In this document: positions 34,645 through 44,396 of the stretch, in pieces
Layout of the letters: every line of letters begins with the position of its first letter
Position numbering within the stretch: the first letter of the stretch is position 1
NCBI RefSeq assembly: GCF_001673405.1
Contig: NZ_LZLV01000112.1
Coordinates: 362,005-426,004, forward strand
DNA: 64,000 nt
Direction of reading: 5' to 3'
Source: Mycobacterium sp. 1245111.1
Lineage (GTDB): Bacteria > Actinomycetota > Actinomycetes > Mycobacteriales > Mycobacteriaceae
Program-made: the position numbers and the translations under genes
Notes under the pieces: generated by a model
Told to the model about the DNA's origin: nothing
Databases searched by the model: none
What the model saw: only the letters and a program-made list of their open reading frames with translations

Positions 34645-35514
34645 GTGTCGACTGCTGCCGTCATTCGCGCGCGCTATCCGCGCGCGGTGGCGACCGTCAA
34701 TCACTATGGCGGCGGCACGATTCGGGGCATCAACAAGGCCGGACAACTCACGCGGTTCTCGGTCAACAGTGCGTGGTCGACCGGCTGGGCGCTGCGCCGC
34801 TACCGCAGAGAGACTCTGCGGCTGATCGCGCAGATCGGCATGGGCACCGGCGCGATGGCCGTTGTCGGAGGCACCGCGGCGATCGTCGGTTTCGTGACGT
34901 TGTCCGGTGGTTCGTTGATCGCGATCCAGGGTTTCGCCTCACTGGGCAACATCGGCGTCGAGGCGTTCACCGGGTTCTTCGCCGCCCTGGCCAATGTCCG
35001 CGTCGTGACCGCGGTGGTGACCGGGGTGGCGCTGGCGGCCACGGTCGGTGCCGGTGCGACGGCCGAGTTGGGCGCGATGCGGATCAGCGAGGAGATCGAC
35101 GCGCTCGAGGTGATGGGCATCAAGTCGGTGGCGTTCCTGGTGTCGACCCGGCTGATGGCCGGCCTGGTGGTGGTCGTCCCGCTCTACGCGATGGCGCTGG
35201 TGATGTCGTTTCTGTCCGGACAGGTCGTCACCACGCTGTTTTACGGGCAATCGGTCGGCACCTACGAGCACTACTTCCGCACCTTCCTGCGCACCGAGGA
35301 CGTGTTCTGGTCCGGCGGCGAAGTCATCGTGATGGCGGTGATCGTGATGATCACCCACTGCTACTACGGCTACACCGCCAGCGGCGGTCCGGTCGGGGTC
35401 GGCGAGGCGGTCGGCCGGTCGATGCGGTTCTCGCTGGTGTCCACCGTGATCGTGGTGCTGCTGACGTCGCTTGCGCTCTACGGTGTCGATCCAAACTTCA
35501 ACCTCACGGTGTAA
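34645..35514 (+). CDS. yrbEB: MlaE-like ABC permease YrbEB
   Basis: A 289-residue partner permease, exactly the length of YrbE1B. The motif GAMRISEEIDALEVMGIKSV marks the coupling helix, and several hydrophobic segments surround it (MAVVGGTAAIVGFVTLSGG, LVVVVPLYAMALVMSFLSG). The GTG start at 34645 lies one base after the yrbEA stop codon, giving tight coupling. It should form the heteromeric channel base beneath the six Mce proteins. Confidence 0.93.
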   Translation: MSTAAVIRARYPRAVATVNHYGGGTIRGINKAGQLTRFSVNSAWSTGWALRRYRRETLRLIAQIGMGTGAMAVVGGTAAIVGFVTLSGGSLIAIQGFASLGNIGVEAFTGFFAALANVRVVTAVVTGVALAATVGAGATAELGAMRISEEIDALEVMGIKSVAFLVSTRLMAGLVVVVPLYAMALVMSFLSGQVVTTLFYGQSVGTYEHYFRTFLRTEDVFWSGGEVIVMAVIVMITHCYYGYTASGGPVGVGEAVGRSMRFSLVSTVIVVLLTSLALYGVDPNFNLTV

Positions 35515-35520
35515 CCGGTC

Positions 35521-36732
35521 ATGAGGCCGAAGGAGCGAAGGACCCGGACGTGGCCGGACACCGCCGCCGGTCTGGGCCTGTTCCTGACATGCGCGGTGCT
35601 ACTTGCGTTGGTATACGGGCAGTTTCGCGGCGACTTCACTCCCAAGACCACGCTGACGATGTTGGCTGCCCGCGCCGGCCTGGTGATGGACCAGGGGTCC
35701 AAGGTCACCTACAACGGCGTCAGCGTCGGCCGGGTCGCCGGGATCACCGAGGTGGAGCACCGCGGCAAACCCGCCGCTCGCTTCACCTTGGACGTCGACC
35801 CGCAGTACGTTGACCTGATTCCGGCCAACGTCGTCGCGAAGATTCAGGCGACCACGGTGTTCGGCAACAAATACGTGTCATTGACATCGCCCAAAAATGC
35901 TGCGCGGGAGCGTGTTACACCGTCAATGGTGATTGATGCCACCTCGGTGACGACGGAGTTCAACACCGTGTTCGAGACGCTGGTCGAGCTGGCCGACAAC
36001 GTCGACCCGGTGAAGGTGAACCTCACACTCAGCGCCGCCGCCCAGGCGCTCACGGGATTGGGCGACAAGTTCGGCCAGTCGATCGTCAACGGCAACAAGA
36101 TCCTCGACCACGTGAACCCCCGAATGCCGACGATCCGCCACGACATCCACCAACTCGCGGCGCTCGGCAACGTCTACGCAGCGGCGGCTCCGGATCTCTT
36201 CGATGCGATCGACAATGCCGTCGCCGCGGCGCGCACGCTCAACCGTCATCAGGCCGAGCTCGACGCGGCCCTGCTCGCCGCGGTTGGCTTCGCCAACACC
36301 GGCAACGACATCTTCACCCGCGCCAAGCCGTTCCTGGAACGACTCACCGCCGACCTGAAACCCACCGCTCACCTACTCGATACGTACAGCCCCGAAGTGT
36401 TCTGCACGCTGCGCAATTTCGCGGACGTCGCACCCAAAGTTGCTCAGCTGGAAAGCGGTAACCACTATTCGGCACAACTCGGTGTGGCGATCACCGGCGC
36501 GGAGAACCCGTACGTGTATCCGGACAACCTGCCGCGTGTCAACGGCCGCGGCGGACCGAACGGTAAGCCGGGCTGCTGGCAGCCGATCACCCGGGACCTG
36601 TGGCCGGCGCCGTATCTGGTGATGGACTCCGGCAACAGCATTGCGCCGTACAACCACTTCGAGCTGGGGCAGCCGCTGGCCAACGAATACGTCTGGGGCC
36701 GCCAATACGGGGAGTACACGATCAACCCATGA
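35521..36732 (+). CDS. mceA: Mce family protein MceA
   Basis: A 403-residue substrate-binding protein with one N-terminal membrane anchor (GLGLFLTCAVLLALVYG), an MCE domain at about residues 40-115 (TLTMLAARAGLVMDQGSKVTYNGVSVGRV) and a long helical region that builds the needle-like tunnel. The C-terminus ends YGEYTINP. The start is six bases after yrbEB. It overlaps mceB by four bases (ATGA). The sequence looks closest to the mce1/mce2 clade. Confidence 0.92.
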   Translation: MRPKERRTRTWPDTAAGLGLFLTCAVLLALVYGQFRGDFTPKTTLTMLAARAGLVMDQGSKVTYNGVSVGRVAGITEVEHRGKPAARFTLDVDPQYVDLIPANVVAKIQATTVFGNKYVSLTSPKNAARERVTPSMVIDATSVTTEFNTVFETLVELADNVDPVKVNLTLSAAAQALTGLGDKFGQSIVNGNKILDHVNPRMPTIRHDIHQLAALGNVYAAAAPDLFDAIDNAVAAARTLNRHQAELDAALLAAVGFANTGNDIFTRAKPFLERLTADLKPTAHLLDTYSPEVFCTLRNFADVAPKVAQLESGNHYSAQLGVAITGAENPYVYPDNLPRVNGRGGPNGKPGCWQPITRDLWPAPYLVMDSGNSIAPYNHFELGQPLANEYVWGRQYGEYTINP

Positions 36733-37769
36733 GAATCAACGGAACTGTCGCCCGGCTCGCAGCAGTCGTGTCCGTTCAATTGTTCTTCACCGCCGTCATC
36801 GTCGTGGTGTTCGGCCAAATTCGCTTCGATCGGACCAATACTTATTCCGCGGAGTTCAGCAATGCCAGCGGGCTACGTGCCGGGCAGTTCGTCCGCGCGT
36901 CCGGGGTGGAAGTCGGCAAGGTCAAAAAGGTCGATCTGGTCGACGGGGACAAGCGGATCCGGGTGGAGTTCGCGGTCGATCGCTCGGTGCAGCTGTACCA
37001 GTCGACGACCGCGCAGATTCGTTACCAGGATCTGATCGGTAACCGGTACCTCGAAATCAGCCGAGGGTCTGGTGAGAACGCTGAAAGAACTTTGCCGCCA
37101 GGCGGATTCATTCCGCTGTCGCGGACCCAACCGGCGTTGGATCTCGACGCGCTCATCGGTGGATTCAAGCCGCTGTTCCGGGCGCTGGACCCGCAGAAGG
37201 TCAACTCGATCGCGTCGTCGATCATCACCGTCTTCCAGGGTGAAGGCGGAACCATCAACGACATCCTCGACCAGACCGCACAGTTGACCGACCGACTCGC
37301 CGAAAGCGATCAGACGATCGGCGACGTGATCCACAACCTCAACGTCGTACTGGAGACCACCGAACGCCATCACGACCAACTCGATTCCACGATCGACAAA
37401 TTCGAGGGCCTGATCACCGGGCTGAAAGACCGCGCCACCCCACTCGCCGACGGTACCGCGCACATCAGCAACGCCGCCGGAACAGTCGCCGATCTGCTCT
37501 CGGACAACCGAGCGCTGCTGCGCAACGCGGTCGCCCACTTGGAAACCCTCGCCACCCCACTCGACAACGAACGCAACCGAATCGGCGACCTCGTCGGCAA
37601 GGTCCCCGCCGCGTTCGACACCGTCGGTCGCGCCAGCGGAATCTACGGCGACTTCTTCAACTTCTACCTCTGCGACCTGTCGCTGAAAGTCAACGGGCTG
37701 CAACCCGGCGGACCCGTGCGCTCGGTCAAGCTACTGAGTCAGCCGTCGGGTAGGTGCACGCTGCAATGA
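36729..37769 (+). CDS. mceB: Mce family protein MceB
   Basis: A 346-residue Mce protein. N-terminal anchor LAAVVSVQLFFTAVIVVVFG is followed by the MCE domain (YSAEFSNASGLRAGQFVRASGVEVGKVKKV) and a helical domain. The C-terminal part QPSGRCTL keeps a conserved cysteine that is common in MceB proteins. The ATG at 36729 overlaps the mceA stop, and the stop overlaps the mceC start (ATGA), so translation is coupled along the operon. Confidence 0.92.
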   Translation: MRINGTVARLAAVVSVQLFFTAVIVVVFGQIRFDRTNTYSAEFSNASGLRAGQFVRASGVEVGKVKKVDLVDGDKRIRVEFAVDRSVQLYQSTTAQIRYQDLIGNRYLEISRGSGENAERTLPPGGFIPLSRTQPALDLDALIGGFKPLFRALDPQKVNSIASSIITVFQGEGGTINDILDQTAQLTDRLAESDQTIGDVIHNLNVVLETTERHHDQLDSTIDKFEGLITGLKDRATPLADGTAHISNAAGTVADLLSDNRALLRNAVAHLETLATPLDNERNRIGDLVGKVPAAFDTVGRASGIYGDFFNFYLCDLSLKVNGLQPGGPVRSVKLLSQPSGRCTLQ

Positions 37770-39295
37770 GAACACTGCAGCCCGACAACCGGGTACGGGT
37801 CGGAGCGTTGGCCATCGCCATCGTGGTGCTCGTTGTCGGTGTGGGACAAAGCTTCAGCAGCCTGCCCGTACTCTTCGCAACGGCCAGTTACTACGCGCAG
37901 TTCACCGACTCGGCGGGTGTCAGCAGGGGTGACAAGGTGCGCATCGTCGGCGTCGACGTCGGCACCGTGCAGGACATGTCGATCGAGGGCGATCACATCC
38001 TGATGAAGTTCACCACCGGAACCCACACCATCGGTACCCAGAGCCGGGTCTCCATCCGCACCGACACGCTGCTGGGCAAGAAGGTCCTGGAGATCGAACC
38101 GCGCGGCGCCAAGCCGATGCGCCCCAACGACGTGCTCCCGCTGGGCCAAAGCACCACCCCGTACCAGGTGTACGACGCGTTTATCGACGTCACCAAGGCC
38201 GCCGCCGGATGGAACATCGACACGGTCAAAGAATCGTTGAATGTGTTGTCCCGCACCATCAACCAGACCTACCCGCACTTGAGTGCGGCCCTCGACGGGG
38301 TGGCCAAGTTCTCCGACATCATCGGCAAACGCGACGACGACCTCAAACACTTGCTGGCCGAAGCGCGGAAAGTGGCGGACGTTCTCGGTGACCGCAGCAA
38401 GCAGATCAACGCGCTGCTGCGCAACACCCAGACGCTGCTCGCGGCATTCAACGAACGCGGCAAGGCCATCGCGGCGCTGCTGGCCAACGTCTCGTCATTC
38501 TCCACTCAAGTGCAGGGCTTGATCAACGACAACCCGAACTTGCACCACCTACTGGAGCAGCTGCGCGGCGTCACCGATGTCCTGACCGAACACAAGAACG
38601 ACCTTGCCTCCGTGCTGGCGACGCTGCGCAACTACACCGCTGCGCTCAGCGAGGCGGTAGGCTCCGGGCCCTACTTCAAGGTGATGATCGGCAACCTGCT
38701 TCCGTATCAGATCCTGCAACCGTGGGTGGACGCCGCATTCAAGAAGCGCGGCATCGACCCCGAAAACTTCTGGCGCAGTGCGGGATTGCCCGCCTTCCGG
38801 TATCCAGACCCGAACGGCACGCGTTTCGCCAACGGTGCGCCACCGCCGGCGCCGCCGGTGCTCGAAGGCACGGCGGACCATCCCGGCCCTGCTGTGGCGC
38901 CGGGGTCGCCGTGTTCGTACGCGCCGCCGGCGGAGATGTCGCCGCGGCCCGCCAACCCGATGCCGTGTGCCGGCATCGACCAGGGTCATGGTCCCTTCGG
39001 GCCGAACGGACCGTATCCCACACTGCCCGATGTACTTTCGTCACCACCCAAGCCAGACGGTCTACCGCCGAGTCCTGGAATACCCGACGCCGGACTGCCT
39101 GGTGCCCCGGCACCGAACGTCCCGGGTACACCGGTGCCGCTGCCGGCGAACCCGCCGCCCGGAGCGCGACGCGAGAGCCTGCTGCCGCCCGGTCTGCCTC
39201 CGCCGCCTGCCGTCTCGCCCGCGCCGGCGCCGCCGCCGGGACCGGGCCCGCAGCTCCCGGCGCCGTTCATCACACCCGGCGGGGACGGGGGATAG
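37766..39295 (+). CDS. mceC: Mce family protein MceC with Pro-rich tail
   Basis: A 509-residue Mce protein. The anchor is VGALAIAIVVLVVGVGQSF, then the MCE domain (YAQFTDSAGVSRGDKVRIVGVDVGTV). Long amphipathic helices follow up to about residue 330. The last 130 residues are rich in Pro, Gly and Ala (for example PPPPAVSPAPAPPPGPGPQ), a feature shared with Mce1C and thought to be disordered. The ATG at 37766 overlaps the mceB stop codon. Confidence 0.92.
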   Translation: MRTLQPDNRVRVGALAIAIVVLVVGVGQSFSSLPVLFATASYYAQFTDSAGVSRGDKVRIVGVDVGTVQDMSIEGDHILMKFTTGTHTIGTQSRVSIRTDTLLGKKVLEIEPRGAKPMRPNDVLPLGQSTTPYQVYDAFIDVTKAAAGWNIDTVKESLNVLSRTINQTYPHLSAALDGVAKFSDIIGKRDDDLKHLLAEARKVADVLGDRSKQINALLRNTQTLLAAFNERGKAIAALLANVSSFSTQVQGLINDNPNLHHLLEQLRGVTDVLTEHKNDLASVLATLRNYTAALSEAVGSGPYFKVMIGNLLPYQILQPWVDAAFKKRGIDPENFWRSAGLPAFRYPDPNGTRFANGAPPPAPPVLEGTADHPGPAVAPGSPCSYAPPAEMSPRPANPMPCAGIDQGHGPFGPNGPYPTLPDVLSSPPKPDGLPPSPGIPDAGLPGAPAPNVPGTPVPLPANPPPGARRESLLPPGLPPPPAVSPAPAPPPGPGPQLPAPFITPGGDGG

Positions 39296-39301
39296 CGGTC
39301 G

Positions 39302-40810
39302 ATGAGCACCATTTTCGACATCCAGAAGCTGCGGCTGCCGCAGTTATCGAGGGCGGCGGTGGTCATTGGTTCACTGGTCGTCGCGGTGGGGCTTGTTGCC
39401 GGCGTGGTGGGTTGGCAGCTCTACCAGAGGCTGACCAACAACACCGTGGTGGCCTACTTCCCCGCGGTCAACGCCCTATACACCGGCGACAAGGTGCAAA
39501 TCATGGGCATCCGCGTCGGCGCCATCGACAAGATCGAACCCACCGGCGACCGGATGAAAGTCACGTTCCACTACCGCAACAAGTACAGGGTGCCCGCCGA
39601 TGCGTCGGCGGTGGTGCTCAACCCGACGCTGGTGGCCTCGCGCAGCATCCAGCTGGAACCCCCGTACAAGGGCGGCCCGGTGCTGGCCGACCGCGCGGTG
39701 ATTCCGATCGAGCGGACCCAAGTGCCGGTGGAGTGGGATGAGCTGCGCAACAGCGTGACTCACATCATCGACAGGTTGGGACCCGGCAAGGATCAACCCA
39801 AGGGGCCGTTCGGTGATGTCGTCGAGGCCTTCGCTAACGGCCTCGAAGGCAAGGGTCAACAGATCAACACCACGCTCAACAGTCTGTCCAACGCCCTGAG
39901 CACGCTCGACGAAGGCCGCGGCGACTTCTTCGCGGTCTTGAGAAGTCTGGCAATGTTCGTCAACGCGCTGCATCAGGACGATCGGCAGTTCGTCGCGCTG
40001 AACAAGGATCTGGAACAACTGTCCGACAACCTCGTCAGCTCCGATCAGGCTGCCGCCAACGCCATTCGGGACACCGACAGCGTGCTGTCGACCGCACAGA
40101 GATTCCTGGCCGAGAACCGCGACGCCCTGACTCACGACGTCAACAACCTCGGCGATGTGACCACGACGATCATGCAACCCGAGCCGCGGGACGGTTTGGA
40201 GACCGCGCTACACATTCTGCCCAACATGGCGGCCAACGTGCTGGCGATCTACGAACCGGCTCACGGCAGCCTCAGCGGCGTGGCCGCGTTCAACAATTTC
40301 GCCAATCCAATGGAGTTCATCTGCAGCGTGATTCAGGCCGGCAGCCGACTCGGCTATCAAGACTCGGCGGAACTCTGCGCACAGTACCTGGCGCCGGTCC
40401 TGGACGCGATCAAGTTCAACTACTTCCCATACGGGATCAACTTGTTCAGCGCCGCGGACACACTGCCGAAGAACATCGCCTATTCCGAGCCGCGCCTGCA
40501 GCCACCGCCCGGCTTCAAGGACACCACGGTACCGGGTATCTTCTCGCCGGATACCCAATGGTCGCACCGTAATTCGGAGCCCGGCTGGATCGTTGCCCCC
40601 GGCATGCAGGGCGTGCAGGTCCAGCCCGCCACCAAGAACCTGCTGACGGCCGCGTCGCTGGCCGAGTTGATGGGCGGTCCCGACATCGCGCCACCACCCG
40701 TGGGGCACACCATGACCGGGCCCCCGAACGCCTACGACGAGAACAATCCGCTGCCACCTCCGTGGTATCCACAGCCGTTGCCATCACCTGCACCGGGACC
40801 GGGCCGGTGA
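39302..40810 (+). CDS. mceD: Mce family protein MceD
   Basis: A 502-residue Mce protein. Anchor: VVIGSLVVAVGLVAGVVGW. MCE domain: VVAYFPAVNALYTGDKVQIMGIRVGAIDKIEP. It has a long helical region, and a Pro-rich end (PPPWYPQPLPSPAPGPG). The start is six bases after mceC. The stop overlaps the GTG of mceE by four bases. The features agree with Mce1D, which is 530 residues in M. tuberculosis. Confidence 0.92.
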   Translation: MSTIFDIQKLRLPQLSRAAVVIGSLVVAVGLVAGVVGWQLYQRLTNNTVVAYFPAVNALYTGDKVQIMGIRVGAIDKIEPTGDRMKVTFHYRNKYRVPADASAVVLNPTLVASRSIQLEPPYKGGPVLADRAVIPIERTQVPVEWDELRNSVTHIIDRLGPGKDQPKGPFGDVVEAFANGLEGKGQQINTTLNSLSNALSTLDEGRGDFFAVLRSLAMFVNALHQDDRQFVALNKDLEQLSDNLVSSDQAAANAIRDTDSVLSTAQRFLAENRDALTHDVNNLGDVTTTIMQPEPRDGLETALHILPNMAANVLAIYEPAHGSLSGVAAFNNFANPMEFICSVIQAGSRLGYQDSAELCAQYLAPVLDAIKFNYFPYGINLFSAADTLPKNIAYSEPRLQPPPGFKDTTVPGIFSPDTQWSHRNSEPGWIVAPGMQGVQVQPATKNLLTAASLAELMGGPDIAPPPVGHTMTGPPNAYDENNPLPPPWYPQPLPSPAPGPGR

Positions 40811-41949
40811 GCGCGGCGCCGCTGATCGGACGCACGGTGTGGCAGGCGCTGGCGGTGATGGCAGCGGTGCTGATGCTGACGTCATGCGGCAATTGGCGCG
40901 GCATCGCCAACGTGCCGCTGCCCGGCGGGCCCGGTAGCGGGCCGGGGTCCTACACGATTTACGTGCAGATGCCAAACACGATGGCGCTCAACGGAAACAG
41001 CCGCGTTTTGGTGGCCGACGTCTTCGTCGGCACGGTGCGCTCGATCGACCTGAAGAACTGGGTCGCCACGCTGACCGTCGATCTGGACAAGGGCGTCCGA
41101 CTGCCGAAGAACGCGACCGCCAAGATCGGTCAGACCAGCCTGTTGGGCTCGCAGCATATCGAGTTGGCGGCGCCACCCGACCCGTCGCCTCAGTTGTTGA
41201 AGGCCGGCGACATCATCGCGCTGAGCAACTCGTCGACCTATCCCTCAACCGAGCAGACGCTGGCCAGCCTGGCGATGGTGTTGCGCGGCGGAGGAATCCC
41301 GAACCTCGAGGTGATCCAGAACGAGGTCTACAAGATCCTGGCCGGGCGGGCGCAGCAGATCCGGGACTTCCTGGGCAAGCTCGACACCTTCGCCACCGAG
41401 CTGAACAAGCAGCGGGAGGACATCCACCAGGCGATCGATTCCACCGACCGGCTGCTGGGCTACGCCGCAAGACGTGCCGACACGCTGGACCGTGCGCTGA
41501 CCGAATTCCCGCCGCTGGTCCAGCATTTCGACCAACAGCGGAATCTGTTCGCCGACACGGTCGAAGCGGTCGGCCGGATCAGTAGCGTCACCGACCAGAC
41601 CTTCAGGGCCTCGCGTGCCGACCTACATGAGGATCTCCAAGACCTTCAGCGGCCGCTGAAACAACTCGGCCGGGCCGCACCGTATCTGGTCGACGCGCTG
41701 ACGCTGCTGCTGTCGCCGCCGTTCAACATCGACAGCGTGCCGAAGATCGTTCGCGGCGATTACATCAACGTCTCCGGCGCGCTGGACCTCACCTTGAGCA
41801 CCGTCGACAACGCGATCTTCACCGGGACCGGATTCTCCGGAGCGTTGCGTGCCCTCGAACAGTCCTGGGGTCGCGACCTTTCGACGATGGTTCCCGATAT
41901 CCGCTACACCCCGAACCCGGCAGACGCGCCGGTGGAACGGGGCGAGTGA
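40807..41949 (+). CDS. mceE: Mce lipoprotein MceE (LprK-like)
   Basis: A 380-residue lipoprotein member of the Mce complex. The GTG start at 40807 gives a signal peptide ending in the lipobox LTSC (VLMLTSCGNWRG). Next comes the MCE domain (YTIYVQMPNTMALNGNSRVLVADVFVGTV) and KNATAKIGQTSLLGSQHIEL. The sequence is strikingly close to LprK (Mce1E), including PGGPGSGPGSYTIYVQMP and the end IPDIRYTPNP-type motif (VPDIRYTPNPADAP). It places this operon in the mce1/mce2 clade. Confidence 0.93.
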   Translation: MSAAPLIGRTVWQALAVMAAVLMLTSCGNWRGIANVPLPGGPGSGPGSYTIYVQMPNTMALNGNSRVLVADVFVGTVRSIDLKNWVATLTVDLDKGVRLPKNATAKIGQTSLLGSQHIELAAPPDPSPQLLKAGDIIALSNSSTYPSTEQTLASLAMVLRGGGIPNLEVIQNEVYKILAGRAQQIRDFLGKLDTFATELNKQREDIHQAIDSTDRLLGYAARRADTLDRALTEFPPLVQHFDQQRNLFADTVEAVGRISSVTDQTFRASRADLHEDLQDLQRPLKQLGRAAPYLVDALTLLLSPPFNIDSVPKIVRGDYINVSGALDLTLSTVDNAIFTGTGFSGALRALEQSWGRDLSTMVPDIRYTPNPADAPVERGE

Positions 41950-43496
41950 TGCTGACCCGGTTCATCCGCAATCAGCTGATTGTGTTCGCCGCGTTGACAT
42001 TAGCCGCGCTGCTCGCGCTCGGCTGGTTCTACCTGCGCATCCCGAGTCAACTCGGGGTGGGCCAGTATCGCCTGATCGTCGAGTTGCCCGCGTCAGGCGG
42101 TCTGTACCGCACCTCGAATGTGACGTACCGGGGTATCCAGATCGGCAAGGTGGTCAAGGTCGAGCCTACCGAGCACGGTGTCAGAGCGATACTGAGCATC
42201 GACGACCGCTACAAGATCCCGGTCGACGCGTCCGCCAACGTGCACTCCGTCTCGGCGATCGGCGAGCAGTATGTCGACCTGGTCTCGGCCGGCGACCCGG
42301 GGAAGTTCTTCTCGCCGGGCCAGACCATCACCAAGGGCACGGTGCCCAGCGAGATAGGCCCGGCGCTCGACGCGGCCAACCGCGGGCTGTCGGTGCTGCC
42401 CAAACGCAAGATCGCGGCGCTGCTCGACGAAACATCGCTTGCCGTAGGCGGTTTGGGGCCGGCGCTGCAGCGACTCGTCGACTCGACGCAGTCGATCGTC
42501 GGCGACTTCGAAGCCAGCCTGTCCGACGTCGACGACATCATCGGCAACGCGGAGCCGATCCTGGACAGCCAGGTGGATTCGGGCGACTCGATCGCGCAGT
42601 GGTCACGCAACCTCAGGGTGCTCACCGCCCAGATAGCGCACAGCGACCCACATCTACAGGGACTGCTGTCGAAGGGCGCACCGACCGCGGAGCAGGTCAA
42701 CAGTGTCTTCAGCGACGTCCGGGAGTCGCTGCCGGCGACCATCGCCAACCTCGAAGTCGTCGCCGACATGCTCAAGCGCTACAACGCGGGCCTCGAACAA
42801 TTGTTGGTGTTCCTCCCAGAGGTGGGATCGGTGGCCGAGACGTTGGTCGCGTCGGCGCCGGGTGCCGTGCTGATGACCCTCAATCTGTCACTGAACAATC
42901 CGCCGCCATGCCTGACCGGATTCCTGCCCGCCTCGGAGTGGAGATCGCCCGCCGACACCAGCCGCGCGCCGCTGCCGTCCGGAACCTATTGCAAGATCCC
43001 GCAAGACACGCAGGCGAACGACGTCCGCGGCGCCCGCAACTATCCCTGCGTCGACGTCCCCGGCAAGCGCCGGGCGACCCCGCGGGAGTGCCGAGACAAC
43101 AAGCCCTACGTGCCGCTGGGCACCAACCCCTGGTATGGCGACCCGAACCAGATCCGCAACTGCCCGGCGCCGGGCGCGCGCTGCGATCAACCCGTCGACC
43201 CCGGCAAGGTGATACCGGCGCCCTCGGTCAACAACGGGATGAACCCGATACCGGCCGATCGGCTCCCCCCGCCAGCGCCTCCGGTCACCGATCCGCTGGA
43301 GCGGCCCGGGGCGGGCTCGGTGCATTGCAACGGTCAGCAACCCAACCCGTGCACCTACACCCCGGCCGCTCCGAGCGCGATCTACCTGCCCTCCAGCGGC
43401 GAAGTGGTCGGGCCCGACGGCGCCAGATACTCCCTCGAGGACTCGCGCCACACCGGCGACAACGGGTGGAAAGACATGCTCGCACCGGCGGGCTGA
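41949..43496 (+). CDS. mceF: Mce family protein MceF
   Basis: A 515-residue terminal Mce protein. Anchor: IVFAALTLAALLALGWFYL. MCE domain: LIVELPASGGLYRTSNVTYRGIQIGKV. The later part includes Cys-containing segments typical of MceF (PPPCLTGFLPASEW, YCKIPQDTQ, NYPCVDVPGKR). The ATG at 41949 overlaps the mceE stop (TGATG); a GTG at 41946 would add one residue. No mce-associated (mam/mas) genes follow, unlike the mce1 operon. Confidence 0.92.
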   Translation: MLTRFIRNQLIVFAALTLAALLALGWFYLRIPSQLGVGQYRLIVELPASGGLYRTSNVTYRGIQIGKVVKVEPTEHGVRAILSIDDRYKIPVDASANVHSVSAIGEQYVDLVSAGDPGKFFSPGQTITKGTVPSEIGPALDAANRGLSVLPKRKIAALLDETSLAVGGLGPALQRLVDSTQSIVGDFEASLSDVDDIIGNAEPILDSQVDSGDSIAQWSRNLRVLTAQIAHSDPHLQGLLSKGAPTAEQVNSVFSDVRESLPATIANLEVVADMLKRYNAGLEQLLVFLPEVGSVAETLVASAPGAVLMTLNLSLNNPPPCLTGFLPASEWRSPADTSRAPLPSGTYCKIPQDTQANDVRGARNYPCVDVPGKRRATPRECRDNKPYVPLGTNPWYGDPNQIRNCPAPGARCDQPVDPGKVIPAPSVNNGMNPIPADRLPPPAPPVTDPLERPGAGSVHCNGQQPNPCTYTPAAPSAIYLPSSGEVVGPDGARYSLEDSRHTGDNGWKDMLAPAG

Positions 43497-43563
43497 ACCG
43501 CGACGGGAATCTTGTGCGGCTGGCAGTGTTGAAACAGCTATTCGCATATGAGGAGACGTCGTG

Positions 43564-43935
43564 ATGACCAGTCGACCAGTTTTGGAACCCACCGCCGAGC
43601 ATCCGATCACCGTCAACCCGACCGGGAAACGGGTCGTGGTTCGCGTCAACGGCGAGATCGTCGCCGACACCACCGAAGCCCTGGAGTTGCAAGAGTCCAC
43701 TTATCCTGCGGTGCAATATATTCCGTTCAAAGACGTCGTCCAGGACGTGCTCACCCGGACGGACACCAGCACCTATTGCCCGTTCAAGGGCGAAGCCGGG
43801 TATTACAGCGTGACCACCGGCGGCCGCACGGTCGACGACGCGATCTGGTTCTACGAGCAGCCCTACCCGGCGGTGGCGGCAATCGCCGGTCACGCGGCGT
43901 TCTACCCCGACAAGGCGGACATCACCGTCGGCTAG
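43564..43935 (+). CDS. Single-domain DUF427 protein (Rv0140-like)
   Basis: A 123-residue DUF427 protein. The pattern KRVVVRVNGEIVADTTEALEL, YPAVQYIPFKDV, TYCPFKGEAGYYSV and AAIAGHAAFYPDKADI is the complete family core. It matches Rv0140 in length and resumes M. tuberculosis gene order after the mce insertion. GAGGAG lies upstream of GTGATG; I use the ATG at 43564, one codon after the GTG at 43561. The stop overlaps that of the convergent SnoaL-like gene. Confidence 0.85.
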   Translation: MTSRPVLEPTAEHPITVNPTGKRVVVRVNGEIVADTTEALELQESTYPAVQYIPFKDVVQDVLTRTDTSTYCPFKGEAGYYSVTTGGRTVDDAIWFYEQPYPAVAAIAGHAAFYPDKADITVG

Positions 43936-44330
43936 GCGCTGGCCAGGCCGAACATGTGCGCGGTCAGCTGGGTGTCGCTGTATTCGCGCAATGAGGTGAT
44001 GAGCCCGTCGCGAGTTTCGAAGATGAACACGGCCGGGCTGTTGTAGTGAACGCCGTCGCTGGTCTCACCGTCGGCTTCGGCTTCGATGACCACGCTTTCG
44101 CCGTCGTTGAAGCACTGGAGGAAGTCCAGGTTCAACTCGACGCCCTGCTTGCGCCGGTCGACCTCCTCGCGCAACTCCGCCTTGTCGAGCGAGTGGCGGG
44201 TCACGATGCTCCAATACGTGAAGTCGTCGCTGAGCAACTCGAAGCATTCGTCGACGTCGGAGCCCTGGGTCAGGCACTGCAAGAACATCCACGCCAACTC
44301 GGCGGACGGATCGTCGAAGGGGGTGGTCAC
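43932..44330 (-). CDS. SnoaL-like protein (Rv0141c-like)
   Basis: An NTF2-fold protein of 132 residues from the GTG at 44330 (MTTPFDDPSAELAWMFLQC); an upstream ATG at 44375 would make it 147. Elements: DECFELLSDDFTYWSIVTRHSL and VVIEAEADGETSDGVHYNSPAVF, ending SLREYSDTQLTAHMFG. Such proteins often act as limonene-epoxide-hydrolase-like or polyketide-cyclase-like enzymes; no active site is assigned. It matches Rv0141c in order and length (about 136). Confidence 0.8.
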   Translation of the reverse strand: MTTPFDDPSAELAWMFLQCLTQGSDVDECFELLSDDFTYWSIVTRHSLDKAELREEVDRRKQGVELNLDFLQCFNDGESVVIEAEADGETSDGVHYNSPAVFIFETRDGLITSLREYSDTQLTAHMFGLASA

Positions 44331-44396
44331 CTCGCCATCCTGGCGCGAAAGCCAGTCGCCGGTCAATGACGCCATCGACGGTCATGGGCCCGACCT

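Noticed and set aside
33840..43496. Calling the mce operon mce1 itself
   Set aside because: Without the adjacent fadD5 and regulator and at a different position from mce1 in M. tuberculosis, the assignment is not safe.
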